Shown: positions 1 through 8,254 of the stretch, in pieces
Layout of the letters: each line of letters begins with the position of its first letter
Numbering within the stretch: position 1 is the stretch's first letter
Assembly: GCA_009885275.1 (NCBI GenBank)
Contig: VFKY01000306.1
Span: 1 to 18,824, forward strand
DNA: 18,824 nucleotides
Source of the DNA: Verrucomicrobiota bacterium
GTDB lineage: Bacteria; Verrucomicrobiota; Verrucomicrobiia; Verrucomicrobiales; Verrucomicrobiaceae
Direction: 5' to 3'
Program-made: the position numbers and the translations under genes
Notes under the pieces: generated by a model
What the model saw: only the letters and a program-made list of their open reading frames with translations
Database searches by the model: none
What the model was told of the DNA's origin: nothing

Positions 1-804
1 CTGAGTAAAGGTAACGGGATGGAACTCGCTTTATCGACCCCCTGGGGCAGTAGCGTGACCAAGCTTGGTGATTTGTCTTCTCTCACCGCAAGCTCTGAAG
101 ATACTAACTCGCTGCCGATGGCGACATGGCGTAACGGATCGCGCTTTCGTGTCTGGGTTGGCGGGAAGGCTGACATCGCCTTGACGACAACGTTGATGGG
201 GGATCGCACGCTCAATAGTTCACAGATAAGAGCCATGGCGGTGGCGGAATCATTCAATCATAAAAATGAAGCGGAGACAGAGGATCAGGAGCCGGTGACC
301 ACCTTTGTAGATATCGCAGGCGAACAACGGCTTGTTGCTTCGGTGGCTGACTCGCAACTTCATGTCGTGACTTCAGGTGGCGTTGTCCCCCTTGATCCTA
401 GCTCCATTAAGGAGATGCGCAATGTGACCGAAGATGTGCAGCAGGTCGGGGTGGATGATGCGCCATGGTTTCAGATGGAGCTATGGGGGGGCGGTTCCGT
501 GATGGGGCAACTGCGTGAAAGCACGGTGCGATTTCGGTTCCAACAATCAGAGTGGCGGGTGCCTGTTCAGGAGTTGATCCGTCTGGTCAATCCGGCTCCG
601 AAGATATCCGATGTCACTCTGGCAAGAATTGGCCAGCTCATTCGTGATCTTGGTCATGATGATTGGAAGATGCGTGAGAAGGCGAGCGGAGAATTGAAGG
701 TGCTTGGAGTAATGGCCCGCACCAGCTTGCAGGAAGCTTTCAAACAAAGCGAAGATGCAGAAGTAAAGCATCGCGTTGAGCTCATTCTCGGGGAGCTGGA
801 GTGA
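1..804 (+). CDS. C-terminal part of beta-repeat protein with HEAT-like tail (5' end outside window)
   Basis: The frame is open from base 1 and runs through an in-frame ATG at 19 to the TGA at 802-804, so this is probably the 3' part of a longer gene; ATG 19 has no convincing ribosome site. Counting from that ATG (261 residues), three loosely similar beta-rich units are visible, each with a pattern like L-x-x-x-T-x-G-x-x-x-L/P-x-x-x-I: around residues 55-70, 118-135 and 165-185. The last ~55 residues (about 205-261, with DLGHDDWKMREKASGEL) match the short helical tail common on planctomycete and verrucomicrobial proteins, resembling a HEAT repeat. No catalytic motif is visible. The protein is probably exported, but the N-terminus needed to show it is missing. 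Gene identity and function are not recognised. A 234-base repeat-filled gap separates it from the next gene, so co-transcription is uncertain. Confidence 0.75.
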   Translation: MSKGNGMELALSTPWGSSVTKLGDLSSLTASSEDTNSLPMATWRNGSRFRVWVGGKADIALTTTLMGDRTLNSSQIRAMAVAESFNHKNEAETEDQEPVTTFVDIAGEQRLVASVADSQLHVVTSGGVVPLDPSSIKEMRNVTEDVQQVGVDDAPWFQMELWGGGSVMGQLRESTVRFRFQQSEWRVPVQELIRLVNPAPKISDVTLARIGQLIRDLGHDDWKMREKASGELKVLGVMARTSLQEAFKQSEDAEVKHRVELILGELE

Positions 805-818
805 ACCCACGCTCCATG

Positions 819-884
819 CTTTGTAGGGCAAGCGCTCCGCTTGCCTCAGATGACGGCGGCGAGCGGAGCGCTCGTCCTACAAAG
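819..884. repeat. REP-like inverted pair, family A (GTAG plus GC-rich hairpin)
   Basis: Two 27-base arms, 819-845 and 858-884, are inverted copies of each other at 24 of 27 positions, separated by 12 bases. Each arm is itself a hairpin: GGCAAGCG (827-834), loop CTC, CGCTTGCC (838-845) on the left, and the near-equivalent 858-876 on the right. Each hairpin is preceded on its own strand by the tetranucleotide GTAG (823-826; as CTAC at 877-880). GTAG followed by an imperfect palindrome, in head-to-head pairs, is the hallmark of REP elements mobilised by RAYT transposases (REP-associated tyrosine transposases). It begins 15 bases after the upstream stop codon and could also act as a transcript-end hairpin. 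No RAYT gene is in the window. Confidence 0.8.
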
Positions 885-900
885 ATGTTTTACAGAGGCC

Positions 901-967
901 CCGGTAGTGACGGCATCTTGCCGTCATGAACAGATTTTACCGTTGATGACAGGGTGTCGGCATTACC
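901..967. repeat. REP-like inverted pair, family B copy 1 (right arm decayed)
   Basis: Bases 901-927 are identical over 27 positions to 3982-4008. The unit carries GTAG (904-907) followed by a perfect 8-bp stem TGACGGCA/TGCCGTCA (908-915 and 919-926) with a TCT loop. A degraded inverted partner lies at about 946-967, matching imperfectly and with gaps, and its GTAG has become GTAA. This is a second REP-like family, different in sequence from the element at 819-884 but with the same architecture. The rest of the gap (968-1038) shows no further structure and no convincing promoter that I can identify. Confidence 0.75.
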
Positions 968-1038
968 TCAGGGCCAACATTTTCTCTTTCCTAGCCCAAG
1001 AAAAACAAGACATTGCCGGTTCATACGTATAGTTTTAA

Positions 1039-2898
1039 ATGGAAATGAACGAAATCCTTCCCACCACGGCTCAGCCTTTTGCAGAGGCGTCGCGTCGTGT
1101 GGAGAGTCGGATGTGGGTGAGAAAATCCCTAATCGTATTACTGAAGACATGGCCCTATGCTTTGCTGGCTGTGGCGAGCTTGATGCTCATGCGTATATTG
1201 GGGGCTGAGTTTGCGACCTTGCCCTTAGCACTTGTAGCTGTTTTTATTTGGATGGTGTGCGCTTCGATTTGGGCTTGGAGAAAAAAACCGTCTTCTTATG
1301 CGGCGCTGTCATTTTGGGATCAACAGACTGCGCGCAATGATGCCTTTGCTAATGCTTGGTGGTTTGAACATCAATCGGTTCGCAGCGCGGCTGAGCAACA
1401 ACACCTCGATAATTATCAAGTCCGGCTTCCTGAGGCATTGAAGAATCTTGAGCGGGATATTGTTTTACCCCGAGTGCGTTGGCTTACTTTGATTCCCTTG
1501 TCGGCTTTTATGATTTTGCTCTTGCCTCACGGCACGGGTTTGCGCTTGCCGGATATTTCGCTTAATCAACACGGCATAGATATTGCCGAGAAAGAGGGGA
1601 AAAAGCTTGCCGAGAAAACGATCGACCCTGCAAAAATGCAATCGCTCACGGAAGAAGAAAAAAAGGAGTTGGAGAAACTTCAAGCGAAGGTTCAAGAGGC
1701 GGCCAAGGCATTGCAGGATGACAAGTCAAAGACCGCTCGTGAAGTGCTTTCTGAATTGGAAAAAAGCGCGAGGGACGCAGAACGTCTCGCGGCAAAGCTT
1801 GGTGCCGGCGAAGGGGCTTGGGCTTCTGAACAGATGATCACTGAGATGCGCAAACACGCTGACACATCAGAGATCGGCGATGCGACGGCGAATAAATCTG
1901 CGGAGAACACCGCGCGTGAAGCTCAGAAGCTCGCTGACAAACTCAAAGACGATAAACTTACTCGTGAAACCATGGATCGCTTTGAGATCACCCTTAAAGA
2001 GATTGGTGTCCAAGGTCAGAAGGAAGATAAGGAGCGCACGGTGGGGCAGCATTTGTTGAATGCTGATAAAAATATGTCCCAATCATTGCCGCAGGAAGCA
2101 AGCAAGGAGTTTCAGGCATTGGCAGATAAAATGCGGACGATTGCGGCTCGCGAAAAAGCGCGGGAGCAACTGGAAAAGTTAGCGCAACAACTTCGGCAAT
2201 CGGGCAGTGACATTGCTGGTGAGGGATCACAAGGCATGCAGCAACTTGCGGGCAGCCCTGGAGAACAGGGGCAGGGAGCACAGGGGAATCAAGGTCAACA
2301 GTCATCGCAGCAACAGATGCAGGCGATGCAGAACGCGCCGCAAATGCAACCGATGCAGTCTCCGGGATTATCCAACGCACCGCAAGGGCAGGGGCAACAA
2401 GGCAATGCTCAGCAAATGAGTGCGATGACTCCCGTACCGGGAAGTGGTCAACCGGGACAAGCACTGCCAGCACCGGGAAATGGTCCGCCGAGCAACGATC
2501 CAAACAGCAAGCCCATGTTGATCGCGCCGATTCCAGGGACTCAGCCTGGACAACCGTCAAACATCGCCATTCTTGGAACTATACCGGGATCGAATCCAGG
2601 AGGATTGCAGGCCGGTAATGGCACAGCTCAGATGGGAAACACTCCCACGCAACAAAGTAAGGCGGCCAATCAAGCCACAGTGAATGCCCAGCGTAATGCC
2701 GACGGAGCTTCCTCTGTACGTGCGGTGGAGGGTCAGGCTCACCCAGAGAATGCCAGTCGATCAGCTCAGGCGGCAACGATCCAAGCGATTACAGCGGAGG
2801 AGAACGCTCTGGATGATCAGGCCTTGCCTCCCGCGCGACGAGAGCAGGTTCGCCGTTATTTTACAGAACTTCGCAAACGATTTGAACAACAACCGTAA
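1039..2898 (+). CDS. Membrane-anchored coiled-coil protein with Q/G/P-rich region, first gene of MoxR-VWA train
   Basis: A 619-residue protein of unrecognised specific family, similar in plan to DUF4175-type membrane proteins encoded beside MoxR/VWA genes. Hydrophobic segments lie at about residues 31-51, 59-80 and 147-163. A long charged helical region follows (about 183-395, rich in K, E, A and Q, with EEEKKELEKLQAKVQEAAK), strongly suggesting coiled coil. Residues about 400-560 are low-complexity, rich in Gln, Gly, Pro, Asn and Met. The end (about 588-615) returns to an ordered segment with PPARREQVRRYFTELRKRF; a P-x-R-x-x-V-x-x-YF-x-x-L tail recurs in proteins of this kind. ATG 1039 and ATG 1045 are both possible starts; neither has a clear ribosome site, and the first is used here. 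The MoxR gene follows after 24 bases. Likely role: scaffold of the envelope complex (inference). Confidence 0.85.
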   Translation: MEMNEILPTTAQPFAEASRRVESRMWVRKSLIVLLKTWPYALLAVASLMLMRILGAEFATLPLALVAVFIWMVCASIWAWRKKPSSYAALSFWDQQTARNDAFANAWWFEHQSVRSAAEQQHLDNYQVRLPEALKNLERDIVLPRVRWLTLIPLSAFMILLLPHGTGLRLPDISLNQHGIDIAEKEGKKLAEKTIDPAKMQSLTEEEKKELEKLQAKVQEAAKALQDDKSKTAREVLSELEKSARDAERLAAKLGAGEGAWASEQMITEMRKHADTSEIGDATANKSAENTAREAQKLADKLKDDKLTRETMDRFEITLKEIGVQGQKEDKERTVGQHLLNADKNMSQSLPQEASKEFQALADKMRTIAAREKAREQLEKLAQQLRQSGSDIAGEGSQGMQQLAGSPGEQGQGAQGNQGQQSSQQQMQAMQNAPQMQPMQSPGLSNAPQGQGQQGNAQQMSAMTPVPGSGQPGQALPAPGNGPPSNDPNSKPMLIAPIPGTQPGQPSNIAILGTIPGSNPGGLQAGNGTAQMGNTPTQQSKAANQATVNAQRNADGASSVRAVEGQAHPENASRSAQAATIQAITAEENALDDQALPPARREQVRRYFTELRKRFEQQP

Positions 2899-2922
2899 GA
2901 CCATCAATCACCGAAACATACC

Positions 2923-3972
2923 ATGGAAAAAAAATCTGCCGCCAATGTCGTTGATATTCGCAATGCTCCTCAGCGTCCTCTTGAAGTAGAGTTGGAACAG
3001 TTTCGAGAACACTTCACGAAGTTAAAAGCAGAGATTCAAAAAGCCATTGTGGGCTATGATCAATTGCTGACAGACACGCTGGTGGCCATCTTCTCTGGTG
3101 GGCATGTTTTATTTGAAGGCGTGCCAGGCCTCGGAAAAACCTATCTAGTGCGGGTACTCTCGCAAGTGGTGGGGCTTGAACCAGGTCGAGTGCAGTGTAC
3201 GCCCGACCTTATGCCGGCTGACATTCTTGGCACCCACATCGTGAACGAAGACAGCAATGGTCGTCGTGTTCTTCACTTTGAAAAAGGTCCGGTCTTTAAG
3301 AATCTTCTACTAGTGGACGAGATCAATCGGGCCACTCCCAAGACACAAGCAGCTTTGCTCGAAGTGATGCAAGAGCGCGCAGTGACCGCAGGCGGGGAGC
3401 GTCACATTTTACCTGAGCCATTCTTCGTGCTCGCCACTCAAAACCCCATGGAAATGGAAGGAACCTATCCTCTGCCAGAAGCGCAGTTGGATCGTTTCAT
3501 GTTTAAAATCAAAGTGCCATTTCCGACCTTGGAGTCACTCGTGGAGATCTCACGCCGCACCACTGGATTTGATGAGCCGAAGTTGGAGAGTGTTCTTTCG
3601 GGTGCGGAGTTGATGCGCTTGCAGCATGTCATCGCCCAAATTCCCGTGGCTGATCCTGTTGCGCACTATGCCTCTAAGCTCGTGTTGGCATCGCATCCTG
3701 ATCAATTGGGAGTTCTTCCCTCGGTGAGCCGATATGTATCCTACGGAGCCAGTCCTCGAGGTCTTCAGGCCCTGATCCGTGGAGCGCGTGTTTGGTGTGC
3801 GCTGCGTGGTGGCACGGCCGTGAGTATTCAAGATGTGCAGGGGGTAGCGCTCGTTGCGCTGCGTCATCGTATGATTCTGAATTTTGAAGGAGAAGCTCAA
3901 CAAATTAAAGTGGATGCGTTGATCGAAGAGATACTCAAGCAGGTGGCAACTCCAGCCATGGAAGCGGCATGA
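2923..3972 (+). CDS. moxR: MoxR-family AAA+ ATPase
   Basis: A 349-residue AAA+ ATPase of the MoxR family, close to the usual length. Visible motifs, in order: Walker A GVPGLGKT (residues 66-73), Walker B LLLVDEI (128-134), the MoxR-typical ATPKTQAALLEVMQER stretch (137-152), sensor-1 region ATQNP (171-175) and EAQLDRF (186-192), where the arginine-finger region lies; the C-terminal lid contains SVSRYVSYGASPRG. MoxR proteins are cytoplasmic hexameric chaperones that act on VWA-domain partners, here probably the DUF58 and VWA proteins encoded downstream. It starts 24 bases after the previous gene with no Shine-Dalgarno sequence. A REP-like hairpin separates it from the next gene by 85 bases. 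The family call is firm; the substrate is inferred from context. Confidence 0.97.
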   Translation: MEKKSAANVVDIRNAPQRPLEVELEQFREHFTKLKAEIQKAIVGYDQLLTDTLVAIFSGGHVLFEGVPGLGKTYLVRVLSQVVGLEPGRVQCTPDLMPADILGTHIVNEDSNGRRVLHFEKGPVFKNLLLVDEINRATPKTQAALLEVMQERAVTAGGERHILPEPFFVLATQNPMEMEGTYPLPEAQLDRFMFKIKVPFPTLESLVEISRRTTGFDEPKLESVLSGAELMRLQHVIAQIPVADPVAHYASKLVLASHPDQLGVLPSVSRYVSYGASPRGLQALIRGARVWCALRGGTAVSIQDVQGVALVALRHRMILNFEGEAQQIKVDALIEEILKQVATPAMEAA

Positions 3973-3981
3973 GTTTGCTTA

Positions 3982-4047
3982 CCGGTAGTGACGGCATCTT
4001 GCCGTCATTCTTAAAAACAACTTATGACGGCAAGATGCTGTCACTAC
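3982..4047. repeat. REP-like inverted pair, family B copy 2 (intact), within the operon
   Basis: The left unit 3982-4008 is identical to 901-927. An inverted partner at 4024-4047 pairs with 3985-4008 over 24 bases with a single G-T (wobble) difference at 3993/4039, across a 15-base spacer (4009-4023). Both arms carry the GTAG tag (3985-3988; CTAC at 4044-4047) and the inner 8-bp palindrome with a three-base loop. The element starts 10 bases after the moxR stop and ends 10 bases before the ATG of the TPR gene, so a transcript reading through would form a long hairpin directly upstream of that start codon. It could attenuate transcription, protect upstream mRNA, or limit translation of the TPR gene; the sequence does not decide which. 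Confidence 0.85.
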
Positions 4048-4057
4048 TCATGACACG

Positions 4058-7000
4058 ATGAAAATAGGCGCTGCACCATACTCGCATGGAGTCTTTCGCC
4101 CAAAGTTCATCATCGCGTTATTGATGACGGCTTATTTGTCTCTAGCTTCTCTTTTTGCCGATCCAGTAGCAGATTTTGATAAAACTTCTCTCACGCTGCG
4201 CACCGCGCTCCACTACGATCCATCGGTTTTATCCCCGCTGCAAAAACTAGTGGATCAATACAGAGCAGTGGGCCGATCAGAAGAATTGGTGGCACTCTAT
4301 GTGGCCCATCTTACTCAATATCCTCAGGATGCTAACTCCAAGTTGGTATTGGCGCGTGTTTATATGGCGCTCCGGGACAAACGTGCTGAAGCTTTTCTCA
4401 AATCGGCAGTCACGCAACATCCTGATCATGCACTGCTGGTCTGGCAGCAGGCCATGTATATGGAATCTCAGCACGACGCCAAAGCCATCGAGGAAATGGC
4501 AAAAGCTGTGGCGCTCGAAAAGTCGGCTGTGCGTCGTGCTCAGTGGTTTGGCGAATTGATGAAAGCGGTTTCAGTGCAGGGTAGGGAGGACCTTCTTCTC
4601 GTTCAAACCAAACAGTTAATCGATGAAGGGGCATTGAATGGAGAACAAAGGCTGCGATGGGCGAGACAGGCGGTGTCTTACAAGCTGTTTAAAACAGCGA
4701 CTGCTATGCTGCAAGAATTGAATCCTGAGTCTTTGAGTACCGATGGATCTGTCGAGGTAGCGCTTTTGCAAGCTGAGGTCATGAGTGCCAATGGGCAGAC
4801 CAAGGAGGCGGGCCAAGCTCTGGATGCATTGCTTGGGAAGTTGGCCCCTGATTACTGGAGGCGCCGTGAGGTTTTCATGTTGCGTCTCGACTTGTCGAGC
4901 TCTGGTGAAAGAGAGGCTTTAGTGGAGCTAGCTCGATCAAAGTGGAATGATGCCAATGGCAAAACGGAAGTTAATGCGTTGACGTTTGCGGATGTGCTCG
5001 AAGCATCGCATCGCAGTCATGAATCACTTGGTATGTTGCGTGAAGCTTCGAACTTGCTTCCTAAATCAAGAGTGATTGAGTCACGCCTTCTTGATGCCTG
5101 GGACAAGGACGGCGTCACTGAGGATTCGTTGAGTTGGCTGGCTGATAAAATCAAACAGAATCCGAGTCGCGATGACCTCGCTTTGCGGCAGGTGCGCTGG
5201 ATGTTTGCGGTGAATCAAAGCACTCAAGCGCTGTCTGCATTTACAGGGTTGATGGGAAAGCTTCCTGAGATTCAACAAGTTGAGCGCAGCATGGAACTTG
5301 CGCGTTGGTTGCGCCGACGCAATCAACTCACGGAAGCATCGAACGTGTTGGAGGCTATCATGCAACGCGCGGTGAATCGTTGGGATCTACGTCGTGAACT
5401 GGCGGAGCTTTATTTGGTACAACAACGAAAGGAGGATGCCGCCAAACTTTTCATCGGTGATTGGAGTCGTGATCTCGCCAATGATACCCGATTGGAAATT
5501 GCACAATTCCTTTTGAATAAGCAATGGTGGACAGAAGCCAAGACATTGCTGGCTCCGTGGTTGGCGCAACAGAAGGATGCTTTCGATGGGATACTTTTGC
5601 TCACTAAAATTCACGAAAAACTTGGGGAGGATGAAAGTGTGGAATTGATGTTGAGCAGGGCCCGCGCACTCTGTGATACTGACATGCGTTATCAGGCATG
5701 GTTGACTACGGCATGGGATTATGCGGAGTCTCGCGAGCACCAGGAGCGCTGGTTTAATGCAGAGGCAACGCGTCTTTCATCAGAGATTGATGAGGCTAAT
5801 CCACTGTCGAACTTCAATCGCTGGGTTGCCCTGATTGAATTGGCGCAATCACATCAGGAGATAAAATTGGCGGAAGTTCTTCTGATCAAACGCATGGCTA
5901 TGGCAGTCGTGCCAGACGATAAAAAACGAGTGCTTGAGAAGCTGAAGCTTGATCTGGTTTCAGCGGACACCACTCGGGCGACAGAGACGGAATCTGGATT
6001 GCGTAAAATGATGCAAGAGGATGACGAGCATGCGGAAGATTATCGATTAAGGCTTATTTTATTTTATGCCAAGATGGAGAGATCAGATCTTACTGCGGAA
6101 CTGATAAACAAACTTAACGCTGCGAAATGCACAGAAGCCGCTCAATTGCGGGCAGTCATTACGTTGCTACAAGCTCAAGGCGGTTCATCTTTGGCGCTTG
6201 CCTGTGCGGAACGACTGACTCAACTTGAACCGGGAGATCGCGCCTGCTGGTCGCAGTGGATGTCGTTACTTGTCCAAGAAGGAAGAGAAGAGCAACTGCG
6301 TTATGCCTTGCGAGTTGTGATAAGCAAGGCTCATGATTGGAGTTTGAAGACCGAAATTCTGGAAGATTTACAAAAGCATTTACTCACCAGTCACTGGCGT
6401 GGCATTTTGCGTGAGCTAAATGGAGGGGATGATAGCTGGGCAGCCGCGCGACGTGCTGCGGTGGAATTGGACACGCTCGATCTTACGCAAGAGCAACGCC
6501 GTTGGACTGACTGGCTACTGGCTTTTCTGAGTGGAAAACTTGGTGACATCCCAGCAGTGCAAGATGCGCTTAACAAATTTAAAAAATTGGATGAGAAGCA
6601 GTGGATTCCCTTTCCGGACGGCATGGAGCTCTCTGTTTCTCAAGGACGCCTGTGGTTGGAGCGCCTCTTAAAAAATGAAGAGGAGCCATCCCGTAAGGTA
6701 ACGGATCGAGGACCTCTCGCTCCTTTTACCATGCGATGGGGATTTGCTTTAGATGAGAATGTCATCATCAATAAAGTGCTTCTTTCTGCCGATTCAAAAA
6801 TGGTTTATCTTTGTGATGATCGTCAGCAAATTCACGCCTTGGATTGCATGACTGGTAAGTTACGTTGGGAGCTGAATATAACTGGAGCATCGGCAGATGG
6901 GGCGGCACTAAAAAATGCACGGCTGACGTTACCTGTTCGTGGCGGATCGAGTGGTGCTCGTCCGCGCTATAATAACGGTCAAGCGGACATCAAATTGCCA

Positions 7001-8254
7001 GTAGCCCTCGCGGAGTTCGATCATCATCTTTGCTACATTTCTGGCGATCAAGTGATCTGTGTTAAAAGTGAGACGGGGGAGTTGCTTTGGAAAAATAACT
7101 TGAGCGACGACTCATCAAGTCTTTCAATGGCACAACAAACACTGCAAAGCAGAATAGGCATCATGAATGATTGTGTTGTCGTCTGGCAACCCGGTTCTTC
7201 CGTGGTATCCGCCTTACATTTGATGAGTGGAAAACTTTCATGGCAGACAAAGATACCCGCACCGGCAAATCCGCCGTACAACCCCAACAATAATTGGGGA
7301 GGCTATGATCAATATTCCATGATGAAGACAGGATTGAGCATGGCCGATGGCACAGTCTTTGTTTCGCACAAGAGCGCGGCCTTGCTTCGGATTGACGATG
7401 GCACAGTACTTTGGCGCTTGAGCTCGGAGAGCACCCCTAGTTTTCCCATTGAATTGAACTCTAGTGACGAAGAGGGTTTTAAGGGTATTCTCTCGAATGC
7501 TCCTTACCAAATAGCGGTCATTTCTGGTTCCTCGGTTTCGATGGCCCGAATGAGGCATATGGGAGGAATGAGCAATCCACGTTGGACGTATGGAAATGGT
7601 GTTAGCGCAGTGCTTCAAGGTAATTACGCAGGATATGCTTTGATGCATCATGATCAGATATGGGCAATCAGTGGCAGCGGTACCGCGGAAATTTCCATGA
7701 TGGGCTTGCCTTTATCACAGCATTTATTCAACGGCACCATCGCAGGTTTTGCGGGAGATGTCTTGATTGGGATTAATGGTCAAAGTATCGAAGCTGTTTC
7801 GCTCAATAGAAAAGCGACAGGAACATTGCTCACAAAACGCAGTAACGATGCTGACGCGAGCGGCATCGAATACGACGACACCTCAGTCGCGGTGAGTGAT
7901 ACGAGAGTCTATCAATACGCAAATGGTCGCCTTCGTGCTGCGGATGTGCGTAATGGCACCGTTCTCTTCGACGTTACACTCCCAGAAGAAGCAAAAGCCT
8001 GGAAGAAGACATTTGTCAAAGAAGTTGCCCCGCTGTCCATTCCCGGCTTCGCCATGCGCCAGCAATCTAATAACCGTCGAAGCTATCTTCCCAAGGGGAT
8101 TCTGTTGCAGGATAATCAAGGTGGTGGAGTCATTTTGGAAAACACTTCCGTTGCGACTCAAGACTTTTGGATTTTCCCCGTGTCAAACTCCGGTATGGTT
8201 TGTCTCTCAGGCATCGCCACGGAAACCACTCAACCCAACGCAACAAGCCCGTGA
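4058..8254 (+). CDS. Exported TPR-repeat / PQQ-type beta-propeller protein (1398 aa)
   Basis: A very large protein with two halves. The N-terminus has basic residues followed by a hydrophobic run (about 15-34) ending SLFA-DP, a good Sec signal peptide with cleavage near residue 34. Residues about 40-880 are helical repeats with TPR-like periodicity (for example VALYVAHLTQYPQDANSKL near 80, then many A/L/E-rich pairs). From about 885 to 1390 a PQQ/BamB-like beta-propeller is evident from repeated blade signatures with a D-x-x-T/S/D-G-x-L/V-x-W core: ALDCMTGKLRWEL, CVKSETGELLWKN, ALHLMSGKLSWQT and LLRIDDGTVLWRL (about 925-1123), with a weaker one near 1295. No enzymatic residues were recognised. 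It is probably a periplasmic binding or assembly platform. No ribosome site precedes ATG 4058, which lies 10 bases after a strong hairpin. The next gene begins at its stop codon. Confidence 0.92.
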   Translation: MKIGAAPYSHGVFRPKFIIALLMTAYLSLASLFADPVADFDKTSLTLRTALHYDPSVLSPLQKLVDQYRAVGRSEELVALYVAHLTQYPQDANSKLVLARVYMALRDKRAEAFLKSAVTQHPDHALLVWQQAMYMESQHDAKAIEEMAKAVALEKSAVRRAQWFGELMKAVSVQGREDLLLVQTKQLIDEGALNGEQRLRWARQAVSYKLFKTATAMLQELNPESLSTDGSVEVALLQAEVMSANGQTKEAGQALDALLGKLAPDYWRRREVFMLRLDLSSSGEREALVELARSKWNDANGKTEVNALTFADVLEASHRSHESLGMLREASNLLPKSRVIESRLLDAWDKDGVTEDSLSWLADKIKQNPSRDDLALRQVRWMFAVNQSTQALSAFTGLMGKLPEIQQVERSMELARWLRRRNQLTEASNVLEAIMQRAVNRWDLRRELAELYLVQQRKEDAAKLFIGDWSRDLANDTRLEIAQFLLNKQWWTEAKTLLAPWLAQQKDAFDGILLLTKIHEKLGEDESVELMLSRARALCDTDMRYQAWLTTAWDYAESREHQERWFNAEATRLSSEIDEANPLSNFNRWVALIELAQSHQEIKLAEVLLIKRMAMAVVPDDKKRVLEKLKLDLVSADTTRATETESGLRKMMQEDDEHAEDYRLRLILFYAKMERSDLTAELINKLNAAKCTEAAQLRAVITLLQAQGGSSLALACAERLTQLEPGDRACWSQWMSLLVQEGREEQLRYALRVVISKAHDWSLKTEILEDLQKHLLTSHWRGILRELNGGDDSWAAARRAAVELDTLDLTQEQRRWTDWLLAFLSGKLGDIPAVQDALNKFKKLDEKQWIPFPDGMELSVSQGRLWLERLLKNEEEPSRKVTDRGPLAPFTMRWGFALDENVIINKVLLSADSKMVYLCDDRQQIHALDCMTGKLRWELNITGASADGAALKNARLTLPVRGGSSGARPRYNNGQADIKLPVALAEFDHHLCYISGDQVICVKSETGELLWKNNLSDDSSSLSMAQQTLQSRIGIMNDCVVVWQPGSSVVSALHLMSGKLSWQTKIPAPANPPYNPNNNWGGYDQYSMMKTGLSMADGTVFVSHKSAALLRIDDGTVLWRLSSESTPSFPIELNSSDEEGFKGILSNAPYQIAVISGSSVSMARMRHMGGMSNPRWTYGNGVSAVLQGNYAGYALMHHDQIWAISGSGTAEISMMGLPLSQHLFNGTIAGFAGDVLIGINGQSIEAVSLNRKATGTLLTKRSNDADASGIEYDDTSVAVSDTRVYQYANGRLRAADVRNGTVLFDVTLPEEAKAWKKTFVKEVAPLSIPGFAMRQQSNNRRSYLPKGILLQDNQGGGVILENTSVATQDFWIFPVSNSGMVCLSGIATETTQPNATSP

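Noticed and set aside
841..1032. 63-codon open frame over the repeat-filled gap
   Set aside because: It reads through two palindromic repeats; the composition comes from the repeats and no ribosome site is present.
1994..2560. 188-codon open frame on the minus strand
   Set aside because: It is antisense to the Q/G/P-rich part of the coiled-coil gene, where codon bias keeps the opposite strand open; it has no domain or start signal.
901..4047. Repeats as a CRISPR array
   Set aside because: Only two near-identical units about 3 kb apart, each an inverted pair, with no regular spacers and no cas genes.
7238..7651. 137-codon open frame on the minus strand
   Set aside because: It is antisense to the beta-propeller region, with no recognisable motif.
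8167..8250. Upstream ATG extension of the DUF58 gene
   Set aside because: These 28 codons lie inside the propeller gene and look unlike family sequence. GTG 8251 overlaps the upstream stop and gives the normal length.
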